NCBI GenBank assembly: GCA_002633005.1
Contig: NMRA01000001.1
Span: 2,730,997 to 2,794,996 of the forward strand
Direction: 5' to 3'
Source: Phoronis australis
Taxonomy: Eukaryota; Phoronida; Phoronidae
Length of the DNA stretch: 64,000 nt
In this document: positions 12,301-23,430 of the stretch, in pieces
How positions within the stretch are numbered: position 1 is the first letter of the stretch
Layout of the letters: each line of letters begins with the position of its first letter
Notes under the pieces: model-generated
Seen by the model: only the letters and a program-made list of their open reading frames with translations
Databases searched by the model: none
What the model was told of the DNA's origin: nothing
Position numbers and translations under genes: made by a program

Positions 12301-13880
12301 CACTGAATAATGGGCATCAAAATGGTTCTCAAATTGTGGGCACCTTATTCATGACTATTGCCCAGTGTGTTGTATTGTAAACCTTAGATTGTTCATGAGT
12401 TTCCCAGCACGCTTGCCTCCTCTGTTAACCGTCAGCAAAGCAAGATGAATTGTGTGTGTGCGTGCCTGTGAGTGTAGTTTCACTAACATAGTGCACCTGT
12501 TTCCGCAGGTATAATTAATAATGCAACTACTTATACTTGGGAAACGTAGCAAAAACAAGCTTCCCAGCAAAACAACAAGTCTGATGCTGGCTAGAGACAG
12601 TTTCAGCAAAACGTTCAGAGGATTTTAAGTTTAAGATAAATAAGTGGCATCCCTGGGCCAAAAAAGATAAAATTCCTTTAGCATTTTCTTATCAGTTAAA
12701 CTGAGAATTACCACTTCACAATGCAGACTTTAAGCGAATACTTTCGCCTTTGAGTCGTCAAAACTCAGATTTTCTAGCCATGTGCAGATTGCTAAGCTCA
12801 GTGGCCAAAACAAAGACTGTAAATAAACTCAAGATGAAATATCTAGTGTCACAGTAAAAGCTTGAGAGAGATGATTGAAAAAGCTGTATTCCAGGACAGA
12901 TTACTGAAGCATGCACTGATATGTGATTACAGTACAGTAAATGGCAGTTCGCCAGAACAGAGCCATTCAGCTTAAGTAAACACCATCAAAGATTTTGGAA
13001 CTTTGGAAGGAGTTAAATAGGTGTTGACTTTTATTTGCCAAGATACAATGCCTCCTGGCACTTTGGCACTTTCTGGGTCTGTATATTTATTGTAATGACT
13101 CTTTCATAATAAACATTCAGAAAAAAACTTTTATGTGAGCGTGCATGCACAAGTAGGGTATAACTTAATTCCGAATTTAAAGCATTCCTTGAAGGGATTT
13201 TTGTACTTTTAAATGTGTTAGGAAAACAGAAAGTCCCAGGAAAACTTAAACAACAATTAAATAATTCAAATGCATTTTCGCACCATATTGAGTCACCGCA
13301 AGAGCTAAGAACAACGAATGCAAGTAGCTGAACTGAGCCGGGATTTGAATAAATCACAACATCATTCTTGCAATGACATTGAAGAATGTAACTCAATAAA
13401 TCAAGACGTACATTACATTTGCCACTTTAAGGCATGTTATGTTCAGAATGATGCTCAAAACATTGTAACTACGTTGATGTGAACAACTGTTCAAGGTGAG
13501 CTTTAATGACAAAATTTGACGAGATTTTCTAAAGTCAGAAAGGGGTCTCAATAACGAATGATCACCAGTCACCAGGAGTCGCCAAGAGTCACCAGGGCTC
13601 AGTGGCAATGTAAATACAACACTACCGAGTTATGTTCTTCAGTGACATTAAAACCCATCCCTTGTGTAGTAGTGAGAGAAAACATAAATAAGTGCCAAAG
13701 TGTTTGTGTTAAGGAAGGGTGGGCTACAATGACTTGATGGAAGTGGAGGTCAGTGTTCTTAAAGTGATTCCTAGCTTCAACTTGAAATTGGCAAAAATAT
13801 GAACCAACCACAGGGCACCAGCAAATTACAACATATAAGACATAAGGATTTCCAGAAGAAGCAATGGCACCTATGATGTA
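9311..13880. other. Non-coding stretch, no gene recognised
   Basis: Minus-strand frames of up to 121 codons exist here (for example 13031-13396), but they lack recognisable domains and their composition follows the local AT-rich sequence. A short imperfect inverted repeat around ATTGGCTGA or TGACCAATCAG is seen at about 10658-10799. I find no exon matching the missing 3' part of CEP78 in this stretch. Confidence 0.4.
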
Positions 13881-13881
13881 A

Positions 13882-14130
13882 GTGCAGGGCTGTCAGGCAA
13901 CATTCACTTGTACCTTTGAATAGACGCACCGATATTTTGGTCATTTCTTCAGTCTTCAGTAATAGATGCAGATAACCATGTTTAACTATGCCACAAAAGT
14001 AATGCAGGGCTGTCAGGCAACATTCACTTGTACCTTTGAATAGACACACCGATATTTTGGTCATTTCTTCAGTCTTCAGTAATACCGGTAGACGCAGATA
14101 ACCATGTTTAACTATGCCACAAAAGTAATG
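13882..14130. repeat. Two-copy 120-bp tandem duplication
   Basis: The block beginning TGCAGGGCTGTCAGGCAACA occurs at 13883 and again at 14003, exactly 120 bp later. The second copy has a short insertion near 14085 (ACCGGTAG) and a few substitutions. The duplication makes a minus-strand frame look internally repetitive, but no protein family is apparent. Confidence 0.9.
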
Positions 14131-14739
14131 CACACTTCATCACATATTAGTGGGCTTTCAATTCACCAGGTGGAGCTAAAGAGAAGGCACTCCAACCTGT
14201 AGAAATGCAGCGTTTAGGTAGACACCGACAGCCCCATATCAGTGAAGTGCTTTCTGCTCTGAATCTATTCGGGGTTTAAAAAGAGTAGTGTTCATCCATT
14301 AGCATCACCTCATGAATATAGAATCTATCATTTGCCAATTCAATAAAGTCCAATTCTATTTCTCTAAAGATGCCATAACATAAAACATCAAGGCTTTGCT
14401 GTATGGAATTCATAAAACAATCTTGATATTTACTGATTTTCTTTCAGTTATCCTTTGTTCAGTTTGTCGTATATTTCGTATTGGTTCATTTGCAGTTATT
14501 CCATTTTATCATTTTATGATTCTCTAATATATCATTCTGCCCTGTATAGTTTGGAGAAATTCTCCTTCAGCTCATTAAAACACTGATTGTTCAACATACT
14601 GTCCATAGAATCTGTTATTTGTTATCTAAGCAATCAATATACGTAACACAACTATTCCTGGCAATGACCAGTTGAAAGCTAAGAGCAAAAATTAAGGTAA
14701 TATGATTCTTTGTCAATAAGGATCAAATTTCTTGAAGTG

Positions 14740-15139
14740 GGACTTGCAGACTAATTCCTGATCTCTGTGATTGCATGGCCAAATTAGTTAGAAACACAGC
14801 ATATGGCTACGATGTGAATATGAAGTTAGTTGAAAATTGCCAAATGTTTTTAAGAACTAGTTTTGTTCCGAAAATGATCCACCGCAAATCACTGAACCGT
14901 GTCCAGTAAGCACCGTGATGTGGTGTTGGGGAATAAAACTGCATGATGCGGGCCATGTGAGCCAACAAGGTACGTTATTAGAGCAAAGGTCACCTATTTG
15001 TAGATTTTTTATTTTCACATTTACAAGGTGTCAATGAATACAACTGCACTTTGTTTAGCGTAGATCACGTTCAACTAGAATTGCCGTTTAGTTCCTGCTA
15101 TACATTAATATAGTTAGGAGCATGCAAATACATCTTTAA
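14740..15139 (+). repeat. Dispersed 400-bp repeat, copy 1
   Basis: This segment is collinear with 18760-19146. Shared blocks include GAAAATTGCCAAATGTTTTT, CTGCATGATCCGGGC-like sequence and CACTTTGTTTAGCGTAGAT. Overall identity looks like roughly 85 percent by eye, with several short indels. No terminal inverted repeats or coding capacity are apparent, so the element class is unknown. Confidence 0.8.
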
Positions 15140-17576
15140 ATAGCTTTTGAAATGTTTTAAAATTATTCAAATAATATAGACCAATTTATCTATATTTTTA
15201 AAATCCTTGATTAAGAGTGTGCAATTCTGACATGTCTGTAATCACGTGATGTGTTTTTTTCTAAAAAATCGTGATTTCCATAAACAATTTTTTTCGCATG
15301 AATTTTACAAATGCTGTTTCTTTATTTTATTACCACAAAAGTGTGTCAGGGATTTTCGTTCAAGGCCTATTAGATGAGAGCTCGGATGTCAAATATCAGG
15401 AATTCCATTTTTTAAGGAATGTTGACATCTTAATTAATTATTGACAGCAGAGTTTTCAAGCTGAAAGGCCATAAAAGAAAATCCCAGACACCATTTGTTA
15501 GCTAGTAGAATTTGCAATTTTCATGCAAAAAATCATATTAGTGAAAATTACATTGAACTTTGTGAAAAATCAATATTTTTCACAGCATACAGCCGCATTA
15601 TTTTGAAGACCTAGGTATTATTTTTGTGCACATTAAAGATTTTGGGGGTGATTAACACTACTATAACGGAAAATCTCACCTATTTCAGAAAGAAATAATT
15701 GCCAAATTGCTCTTTTTCATTTTTTATTGATTTGTAAGATTGCTGTAAGTACCTCAAAATTTTCAAAATATTATCTGGTGGAAGCAATGGTACACAAAAA
15801 CATAGGCGGCCATTTTCTTGGTGTAACATATCTTCTATGAAAAAATGAGAAAATAAAATTTAACTCGACTGCCATACTGTGTCTTAAATTAGTGAGAGTT
15901 TGCCGTAGTTTAATTGGTCTAGTTAATAAAAACTTAAAAAGTTAAGAAATCAGATTCTTTTCCATGATTACCTTTAATGCTTAAGGCTAAAAATAAAGTT
16001 TTATTTCAAATTTTATTTCAAAACTGACCATTCACACCCACCAAGTCACACTAAAGTTGTTGCAAGAAACAATTTGTTCCTCGTACAAACACATTTCAAG
16101 ACGACCGCTCCGTCTTGATGTCAAGCTGCTACCCGATTTCTGCTTTAACTCAAACACTTAATGACAGCTTGCAAAGAAAAGAAGAAATAATTATACTGCA
16201 CAGAGGCATGACGACGAGACAGCGACGGCGATCCAATTTCCACTTTGGTCCAACTGTCGAGAAACACAGAATATTGATTAAAAGTTCACTTCAACATGCC
16301 AATTGCACTCTTGTTAAAATGTAAAGGAAATTATTTCTGCCAACGCCGGAGTCGATTCGTTTGAATAATGAGACTACAACTAGATCGGATCTGGTTTAAA
16401 CAGCGAGGAATAATATATCCAATCTCAACATTTCTTCCAACTTTCCACACAAGAAATTTCTAATTTTGCACAGTTTTTTTTGATAAGTATTCCTTACTGA
16501 AAGTGGTGCACGTCCATGAGATACAGTGTTTCACGTAAAGACACTTGGCAGACAGCTGCCCACATAACATGTTGTTTTCAAATGGCTGGGTAATATCCAC
16601 TCATGTTACATAATTCTAATTATTACATAAATGAACGTAAAAATACATAATGTGTTTTGTGTTTTTCTTTGCATGTGTCAGAGTCAACTTTAAAGCAGGT
16701 GTTTGTTTAAATGCGTTTAACATGTTCTGAGGGTAATGGCTATAAGATAGAAAGTTACACTTGGGAAATGGCTGACTGAAACGGACAAAACTATTGATCA
16801 AAACAGGTCCACAAGCCCTGCAGTCCAGTCAACAAACTATTTTCAAAGCAGTAGCTGAGCAAGTGATTTTTATGCTTACAGAGCTAAATGTCAAGTGCAT
16901 AACAGCAAGCTGACGTGAAGTAAAAGGTTACAGTAATTATTGGCATAGTAGTACAAGAAAAAAGTATGCAATACATAATCAATAACATACCAAAAGAGCT
17001 AAAATATTTGAAAAGTCAAAGCTTTCAAACACACCATGCATACTGTTTCAGTAACAAATGACACCATACCGTAGACATCAGAAAAATGCTGGTGTCTTCC
17101 TTCACAATAACCATGTAGGCACTTATACTGTGTTCACATGAGTGACAAAACTGGTGCACTGCTTTACTGGCTAAAATGCTGGTGAAAACTTTTTAACATT
17201 TTAGCCAGACAGACGAGCTGTCAGCAAAGGGGTCACCTTTGCCAGTAGTTGTTTCCTCAATACTACAATCACTCTTCAGCGAAAAGTCGTGTCAAAACAT
17301 GTTCACTCTCTGCCATAAATAGATTAAAGCAATGATAAACAAAGGCCTCGCATCCCCGCGCAAGTGTCCCTCTTGAAACAACGGGTCTGGCAACAAAAAC
17401 GCTAGCGAAAACACTAGTAAAAGTGACACTAGTGACACCTGAGGTTCATCCAGGATTTCAAAAATAGGGTATCCATGACCAACAATGCTTGGCAGCATGT
17501 TATGACCACAATTCAAATTGGTATTATAGTGTGATATTGGACTGTGGAGACATGGTTCTGTACTTAAGTTTTTTGT
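15140..17576. other. Non-coding stretch, no gene recognised
   Basis: AT-rich sequence with no credible exon. A local hairpin (CTGGCTAAAATGCTGG with its inverse ACATTTTAGCCAG) lies at about 17167-17208. Confidence 0.4.
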
Positions 17577-17578
17577 AT

Positions 17579-17747
17579 TACCGTAAACTCGCGAGTTAGC
17601 GTCCTTGGCGCTTAAATTGGGAAACCCCGAGATGAGATGGGGGGCTAGGCGATTACCCAAGCAGTGGGAGCTTAAATTGAACAATTGGCCAAAAGTCGGG
17701 GATGGGCAATTACCCGGGCATGGGCGTTAACCCGCGAATTTACAGTA
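17579..17747. mobile_element. MITE-like element with TA ends
   Basis: The left end reads TACCGTAAACTCGCGAGTTA. The right end, in reverse complement, reads TACTGTAAATTCGCGGGTTA, followed by matching ACGCCC or GCGTCC. These imperfect terminal inverted repeats of about 26 bp bound a 169-bp element with a TA at each edge. That is the size and target pattern of Tc1/mariner-type miniature elements. No transposase is present. Confidence 0.65.
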
Positions 17748-18759
17748 CATCATTTCCAAACTTTTTCATTCTTGTCAGAAAAATGAGCTCGTAGACCAAC
17801 TGCTGGCAAAAGGTGAAATAGACACCAATGCTTACTAGCTTACTTTACTTGAGTGTCCAAATGCTGAACAGAGCGTCCTAACTAGGGTGTCTAAATTCGA
17901 GACAGGGTGTCTATTTGAATACCCAGGATACCCTCCAAGGGAAGGCCTGCTTGTAACCATTCACATGCCTGGCGTTTTTGTTTCTAGCAAAAGCAGCAGT
18001 GAAAACATATTTTAGCCAATTCGCAAATGCGGTGTTATGGGCTACAAGCCGATTGGTTATTGTGAGGTGAAGACATTGGACACAGTGTTGTGTCAATCGT
18101 CATGGAGGAAGAACCTGTAACTTTTCGAACATCATTAGTCTTATTGGTATCTTACTGATTGCACACATATTATTAAAAGAGCCGTTCATTCAATTTAAAT
18201 GTTGAAAGCAGTTTTGAGTTTCTTTTAAATATTCGTTGTATCAACATGGTAAGTGTGGGCCTTTCTTATAACTTGAACCGGAGTCGACACTTCAAAAAAG
18301 GCTTTGAAATGTTTGAAGTTTCAAAACAAGTACAATGATCCAAAAACCATATCTGTTCGATAAACAATAAAAGTTGTCAAAAAGTTAAAGCTACATTTCT
18401 CATAAAACTGATCTTGCAATAATCCTCACCGAGAAACGAGAATACCAAGACCATAAATGACTCAAGCAAACGCTTCAGATTTTATTGGGATTGGTCAACC
18501 CTAAAATTGTAAAATCAAAGTTGGTGCATGTACGCATTAACTGTGACTTGAGTTGCTGGCTCATTCAGCAACAATTAGGGATCGGCTGAGCATGGTCATA
18601 TTTCAAACCCCAAAATGCTTTGGTTCAGAATTCAACATTGACAACTGAATAGTGGCATAATGCACTTTTAAGTGCTCAGCTTCGAAAAAAAATAAAAAAC
18701 TTTCAATGAGAAATAAAAAAGAACGAAACATTTGAATAATATTACTAAAGAATTAAAGT

Positions 18760-19146
18760 AGAACTTGCATGGTAATTCCTTATCTCTGTTATTGCTTTGT
18801 CAAATTAGTTAGAAATACAACAAGGATGTGAATATAAAGTAGTTTGAAAATTGCCAAATGTTTTTAAGAACGAGTTTTGTGTCGAAAATGATCTGCCGTA
18901 AATCACTCAACCGTGTCCAAAGTATCGTGACGTGGTGTTTGGGAATAACACTGCATGATCCGGGCTATGCGAGCCCGCGAGGTACGTCATTAGTGCAAAG
19001 GTCACTTATTTGCATTGTTTTCACATTTACAAGTTGTCAATGAATACAACTACTGCACTTTGTTTAGCGTAGATGATGTTCAAATAGCATTGTTGTTTAG
19101 TTCCCGCTATACATTAACATAGGAGTATGCAAGGACATCTTTAAAG
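18760..19146 (+). repeat. Dispersed 400-bp repeat, copy 2
   Basis: Same orientation and order as 14740-15139. Both copies end at GACATCTTTAAA or ACATCTTTAAA, suggesting a shared boundary. It differs by small deletions, such as loss of the TAGATTTTTTATT stretch in the middle. Confidence 0.8.
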
Positions 19147-20390
19147 CTGCAATACTTCCCATTTAGTTGGCTCAAAACAAAAATCCAATTAGGCCTTTTA
19201 CTCTTGTAAAATTGATCCATGGCACAACCTGTTGCTGTTACTGAGAAAAACATACAAACACATATCAAGGAACGCATTGAAAAATCGCCATTTTCATTGT
19301 TGAGGTCAACCAACCCCTAAATTCAAAAATGGCGCGCTTCCCAAAACAAGTCAGTCACATGATACAACAATGACCCCTTCCTGTGAGTACAATGCAGGTC
19401 AGCAGCTGATTTTGGCTCTTTGGATACGAAACTGAAATATGTTTGAAATAACAGCTTAACAATGCAAAATGCAGCTTTAAACTTTCTAAACATTCATTTT
19501 GTAAACAAATTTGTCCAAGCAGAATTCCAGTTTTTCACAAGATCAGATGAATATTCATTGATGTCAGTGACAGTGACATCTTTTGAGAAATCCTTAATTA
19601 TGCTGAAGGAATGAATTTTGAAGAAACAATCTCCTTACAAGTTGAATGCGTTTTAACATTGATGGATTGGTCTAATTTTTGCAAGGAAAATTCTGTGGTT
19701 TTTTGACGTTTAGCCCTAACGTTAGAACCTAAAATCACTTTAAATGATTATAATTTTTCAAAAAAATAAAACACCTGAATGTCACGAGTTCCCAAATGCG
19801 AAGTTGATGTGAAAGTAATTCACAGCAATTCTCTACAATGTCTGTCTATGATCAATTCTTCATTTGCAACACATGCTATGCAAGTTGTTTGTCGGTTCTA
19901 GCTTGTGAATGAGTCGAAGGTAGTTTTAGAACTCCTGAACGACATTTTCTGCTATATTGCTGGAATCCATTCAACGAAATTGGCTTCATATTCCTTAATA
20001 GAGACACAGACTGGAAGATGACCATGCAAGCATGAGAGCTTGTAATCAGTGAGCAAGAATTGTTTTCCACATGTTCTTCACGAGCAAGTGATGTTATCGG
20101 AGACAAAAGCAGTTGTACAGAATTACAAAAATTTTATCTCAAACAACAAAAACGACAGTTGTTCAAAGGACTTTAATTGATTTCAAGAAGTCCATAAAAA
20201 CTGTAATGCATGGGATTAAAAGCATATCCCATCAAGTACCGGCTTTTATCATCAATACATTAATATCAGACAAGCTTTTGACATCCGACATAGAAACCTC
20301 ATACATGAATCATGTTGAGAAAAGTGTGACACTCTTTGGCTAACAAAGAGTCTTTGAGTAATTAAAAAGTGAAATAGATGGATTATACAG
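19147..20390. other. Non-coding stretch, no gene recognised
   Basis: No splice-flanked exon or structured RNA is apparent. Short frames on both strands lack recognisable domains. Confidence 0.4.
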
Positions 20391-20830
20391 ACTGTTGCTG
20401 CAGCCATAACAAACACACTTGCTAACATCTGCGATCGTTTCCCTGCACATTTAGCAACCACTAATCCAAGATGTTGCTTGTGTATGACGTCAGGACACAT
20501 GAATCTACTAGGCCGTCTAAAGAATGTGTTACTGGTGCACTGCTGCATTGGTCAGAAGAAGTTTATCTATCATGTATGTGACGTTTCAAACCATAATTCA
20601 AGATATTAACTGTAGTTGCTGCAGCCACAACGAACAAATTTGCTACCAACTGTGACCGTTTCCCTGTGCATTTCGCAACCGCTAATTGAAGAGGTTGCTT
20701 GTTTATGATGTAGGACAAATCTACTAGGCCATCTATTTATAGCATGTTGTGCTGGTACGTTGCTCTATTGGTCTGAGGAAGTTTGTCTATCACGTACATG
20801 GCTTTTCAAACCTTAATTCAAGGATGTTTA
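20391..20830. repeat. Two-copy 220-bp tandem duplication
   Basis: The unit starting at TGTTGCTGCAGCCATAAC (about 20393) is repeated at about 20613 as AGTTGCTGCAGCCACAAC. Both run through CGTTTCCCTG, ATCTACTAGGCC and CTATTGGTC or GCATTGGTC to CAAACC-TAATTCAAG. The copies differ by perhaps 15-20 percent, so the duplication is old. Confidence 0.85.
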
Positions 20831-21788
20831 ACCTCGACAATGTAGTAAAGTGGGCTTTCACCAGTAGTCGTGTCAAGGTTCCCCCTATCAATCGAGCATG
20901 AACCACCACAGGTATCACAAAAATGTGAACATAAGTCTGTAACACCGCAATTTATACCCGATACACACTATGTCTCAGAAGTCCCAACGCCAATAACAGT
21001 GTCAGTGGACACCAGCATTTCATCTTTATGCTGATGGCAGTCATTTATTACTGTAACCTCAATATATCAATAAAGAAGAAGTCCAGTAGGCCCTAGGAAT
21101 TACACGCAAGATCGTTACGACTAAAACAGACAACTAAATCCTAAGTAAGTGATAAAAATAAAGATTTTGCAATAGGCAGATACAGGAAAGATGAGTAATA
21201 TCATCAACTTCCACTACCGAGAATCCATGAATTTCGACAATTTGATTTTCCACGTAATGCTATCCAATTATGTAACCAATCTTTTAAGCCCCAAACGCTT
21301 GGCAAGATGTCCACGAATCCCGGAATACAAGCAATGACTCAGTATTTATTTTCAACTTAGAAAATGAAAAGCAAGTTTTATCAGAGAGGTACTGTACATT
21401 ACAAGAGCTTAATATCAAGCACCTTAAATAGACATTTTCCACGATGACATGTCTTGCCACTAGATGGCGATAGGGTAGTTGGCGGAAAGCGTTGTGACTT
21501 CTTGAACAGTTATTTTCCAGCATTTTTTTATAAATTCTTTGTGATCATCATGGGGTCAAATTGCAATTGTAGTGCAGTGCGTAAAACATGTCCAGTGTCT
21601 CGTAACGTCTCAGAATGAAAGTCGTCCACATAAACTCCGGCCATCTTGAACATCTAAAATACACTTGGTGAACTGAAACATGCTAACGAGTTGCATCTAC
21701 AAAAGTTTGCGGTTAGACATAATATGAAAACTAAGAATGTACATGACAAGATCAGCACACGTGAAACCACATACCACAACATGCAAAA
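20831..21788. other. Non-coding stretch, no gene recognised
   Basis: No coding exon or clear element boundary is seen. A GCCACTAGATGGCG motif at about 21457 resembles the core unit of the pearl-like repeats and may be a stray fragment. Confidence 0.4.
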
Positions 21789-23283
21789 CAAGAGCAACGC
21801 AGAGCGTTGAAATGCGCCCACAATTGCACCGCATACGGTATCCTTCTAGGGTTGTTTATTGGTACCATAAAGTGGCCAGTATATATGTAGTTTGTTGTAC
21901 TTTGCAAAATGGAATGGCATGGTCATTGTCTCCTCAATAGGCTAAGGGAAAAATGTGAGTAATCTTCATAATACAAGCACATCCTATACACCAGTTGCTT
22001 AAAGCACCACAGAAACATAGAATTAAAAACAAATTTACCAACACACGAGATTAGCACAGCATTAGAATGCCAGAAACAAATTTCTACTTGGAACTTTTCC
22101 TTCATAGTCACGAAGTAACACAAAGTATACACCTGAAGACCTATGAAAATACAGAGGTCAATGTAAAATACTAAAATTGCCACTAGAGGCATACCGGTAG
22201 TCAGAATCATCCTAAAGTCGTCATCGTCCGTTGTCAACATCACATAAATACACTTGCTAAATTTAGTAAAGATCCTGCAAACGGTTTGGGAGATACAGCC
22301 ATGGGCGCAAAAAAAATCTACCACTAGGAGGCGCCACAGTAATCAAAGTCATGGGAAATTCAGCGTCAACCGTCCTCTTCATAGTAAGAACATACATGCC
22401 AATTTTCACAATCATACTTAGAGCGGTTTGGTTGATAGAGGGGTGGACGCCAAAAAACAGACTCAAAAACAGTAAAAATGGCCACTGGGTGTCGCAAACT
22501 AGGTCGAATCCATCCGAAAACGGGAGGATAGCGTCATCGCACTAATAGGTGCCTACATACCAAATTTCATGAAAATCCGTTAAGGACTTTTGAAGATACA
22601 AAGGTAAACGTAAAAAAATAAAATTGCCACTAGGGGGCACACTGGTAGGCGGATCCGTCCAAAAGTCGTCATCGTCTGTTGTTAACATCATATAAATATA
22701 CTTACACAATTTCGTAAAGATCCTGCAAACGGTTTAGGAGATACAGCCATAGGCGCAAAAAAAAAAAAACTGCCACTAGGAGGCGCCACAGTAGTCGAAA
22801 TCGTCGGAAAATCATCGTCAACCATCCTCTACATAGTAAGCATATACATGCCAATTTTCACAATCATCCTTTGAGCGGTTTGGTTGATAGAGGGGTGGAC
22901 GCACAAAAACAGACTCGAACACACTAAAAATGGCCACTAGGTGGCGCAAACTATGTCGAATCCATCTGAAAACGACAGGATAGCGTCATCTCACTAATAG
23001 GTGCCTACATACCAAATTTCATGAAAATCCGTTCAGGACTTTTGAAGATACAAAGGTAAGCGTAAAAAAGCTAAAATTGCCACTAGGGGGCACACCGGTA
23101 GTCGTATCCGTCCGAAAGTTCGCACATGCCGTCCCATTCATGAATGGAACATATGTGCCAAATTTCATGAACGTATGTCAAAGGGTTTTGGAGATAGAGC
23201 AGCGGACGCCGGACGGACGCTGCCCGGACGGACGGAGATGACGGCATAATGCGTCCACATATAAATATGTGGGCGCATAAAAA
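21789..23283 (+). mobile_element. Pearl-like non-autonomous element, copy B (longest)
   Basis: It opens with CAAGAGCAACGCAGAGCGTT and ends at GGGCGCATAAAAA like copies A and C. After a leader of about 360 bp it holds roughly seven core units of about 145-160 bp, each starting near GCCACTAG followed by GGCGCC or GGCACAC. Units contain recurring phrases such as ACCAAATTTCATGAA, AAACGGTTTAGGAGATAC and TTGATAGAGGGGTGGACGC. The same three unit types recur in order, which suggests expansion by a higher-order repeat. A GGAC microsatellite at about 23210-23240 precedes the palindromic tail. It ends 44 bp downstream, in genomic order, of CEP78 exon 5, so it lies in the following CEP78 intron if that gene continues. 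Confidence 0.75.
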
Positions 23284-23326
23284 TTGTTTGCTCAAGACAT
23301 ACATTCGCAACTTGCCAAACTCATAC

Positions 23327-23430
23327 CTTGACAATTTTGGATAGTATTTCTGCACCTCGCCAGCCCAGGCCACAACCGCTAAAGTTGACAGATGTCACTG
23401 TAGTCGAATTCTTGATAGCACGGCAAATCA
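23327..23430 (-). CDS. CEP78: CEP78 exon 5
   Basis: 104 bp, bounded by a TTTCAG acceptor and a GTATGA donor on the minus strand. It translates to MICRAIKNST and then VNFSGCGLGWRGAE, an LRR unit, and ends in phase 0 at SKIVK. Confidence 0.85.

Noticed and set aside
13031-13396. 121-codon minus-strand frame
   Set aside because: Composition is irregular, with no family resemblance, splice sites or conserved motif.
13777-14133. 118-codon minus-strand frame with an internal protein repeat
   Set aside because: The repetition comes from the 120-bp DNA duplication; no homology or splice context supports a gene.
17292-17684. 130-codon minus-strand frame
   Set aside because: It overlaps the TA-ended MITE at 17579-17747 and has no domain, so it is a chance frame in repeat DNA.
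21923-22324. 133-codon minus-strand frame, with similar frames at 4467 and 41073
   Set aside because: All three are the leader of the pearl-like element. A shared open frame in three copies is interesting, but it has no known domain and the copies differ in length.
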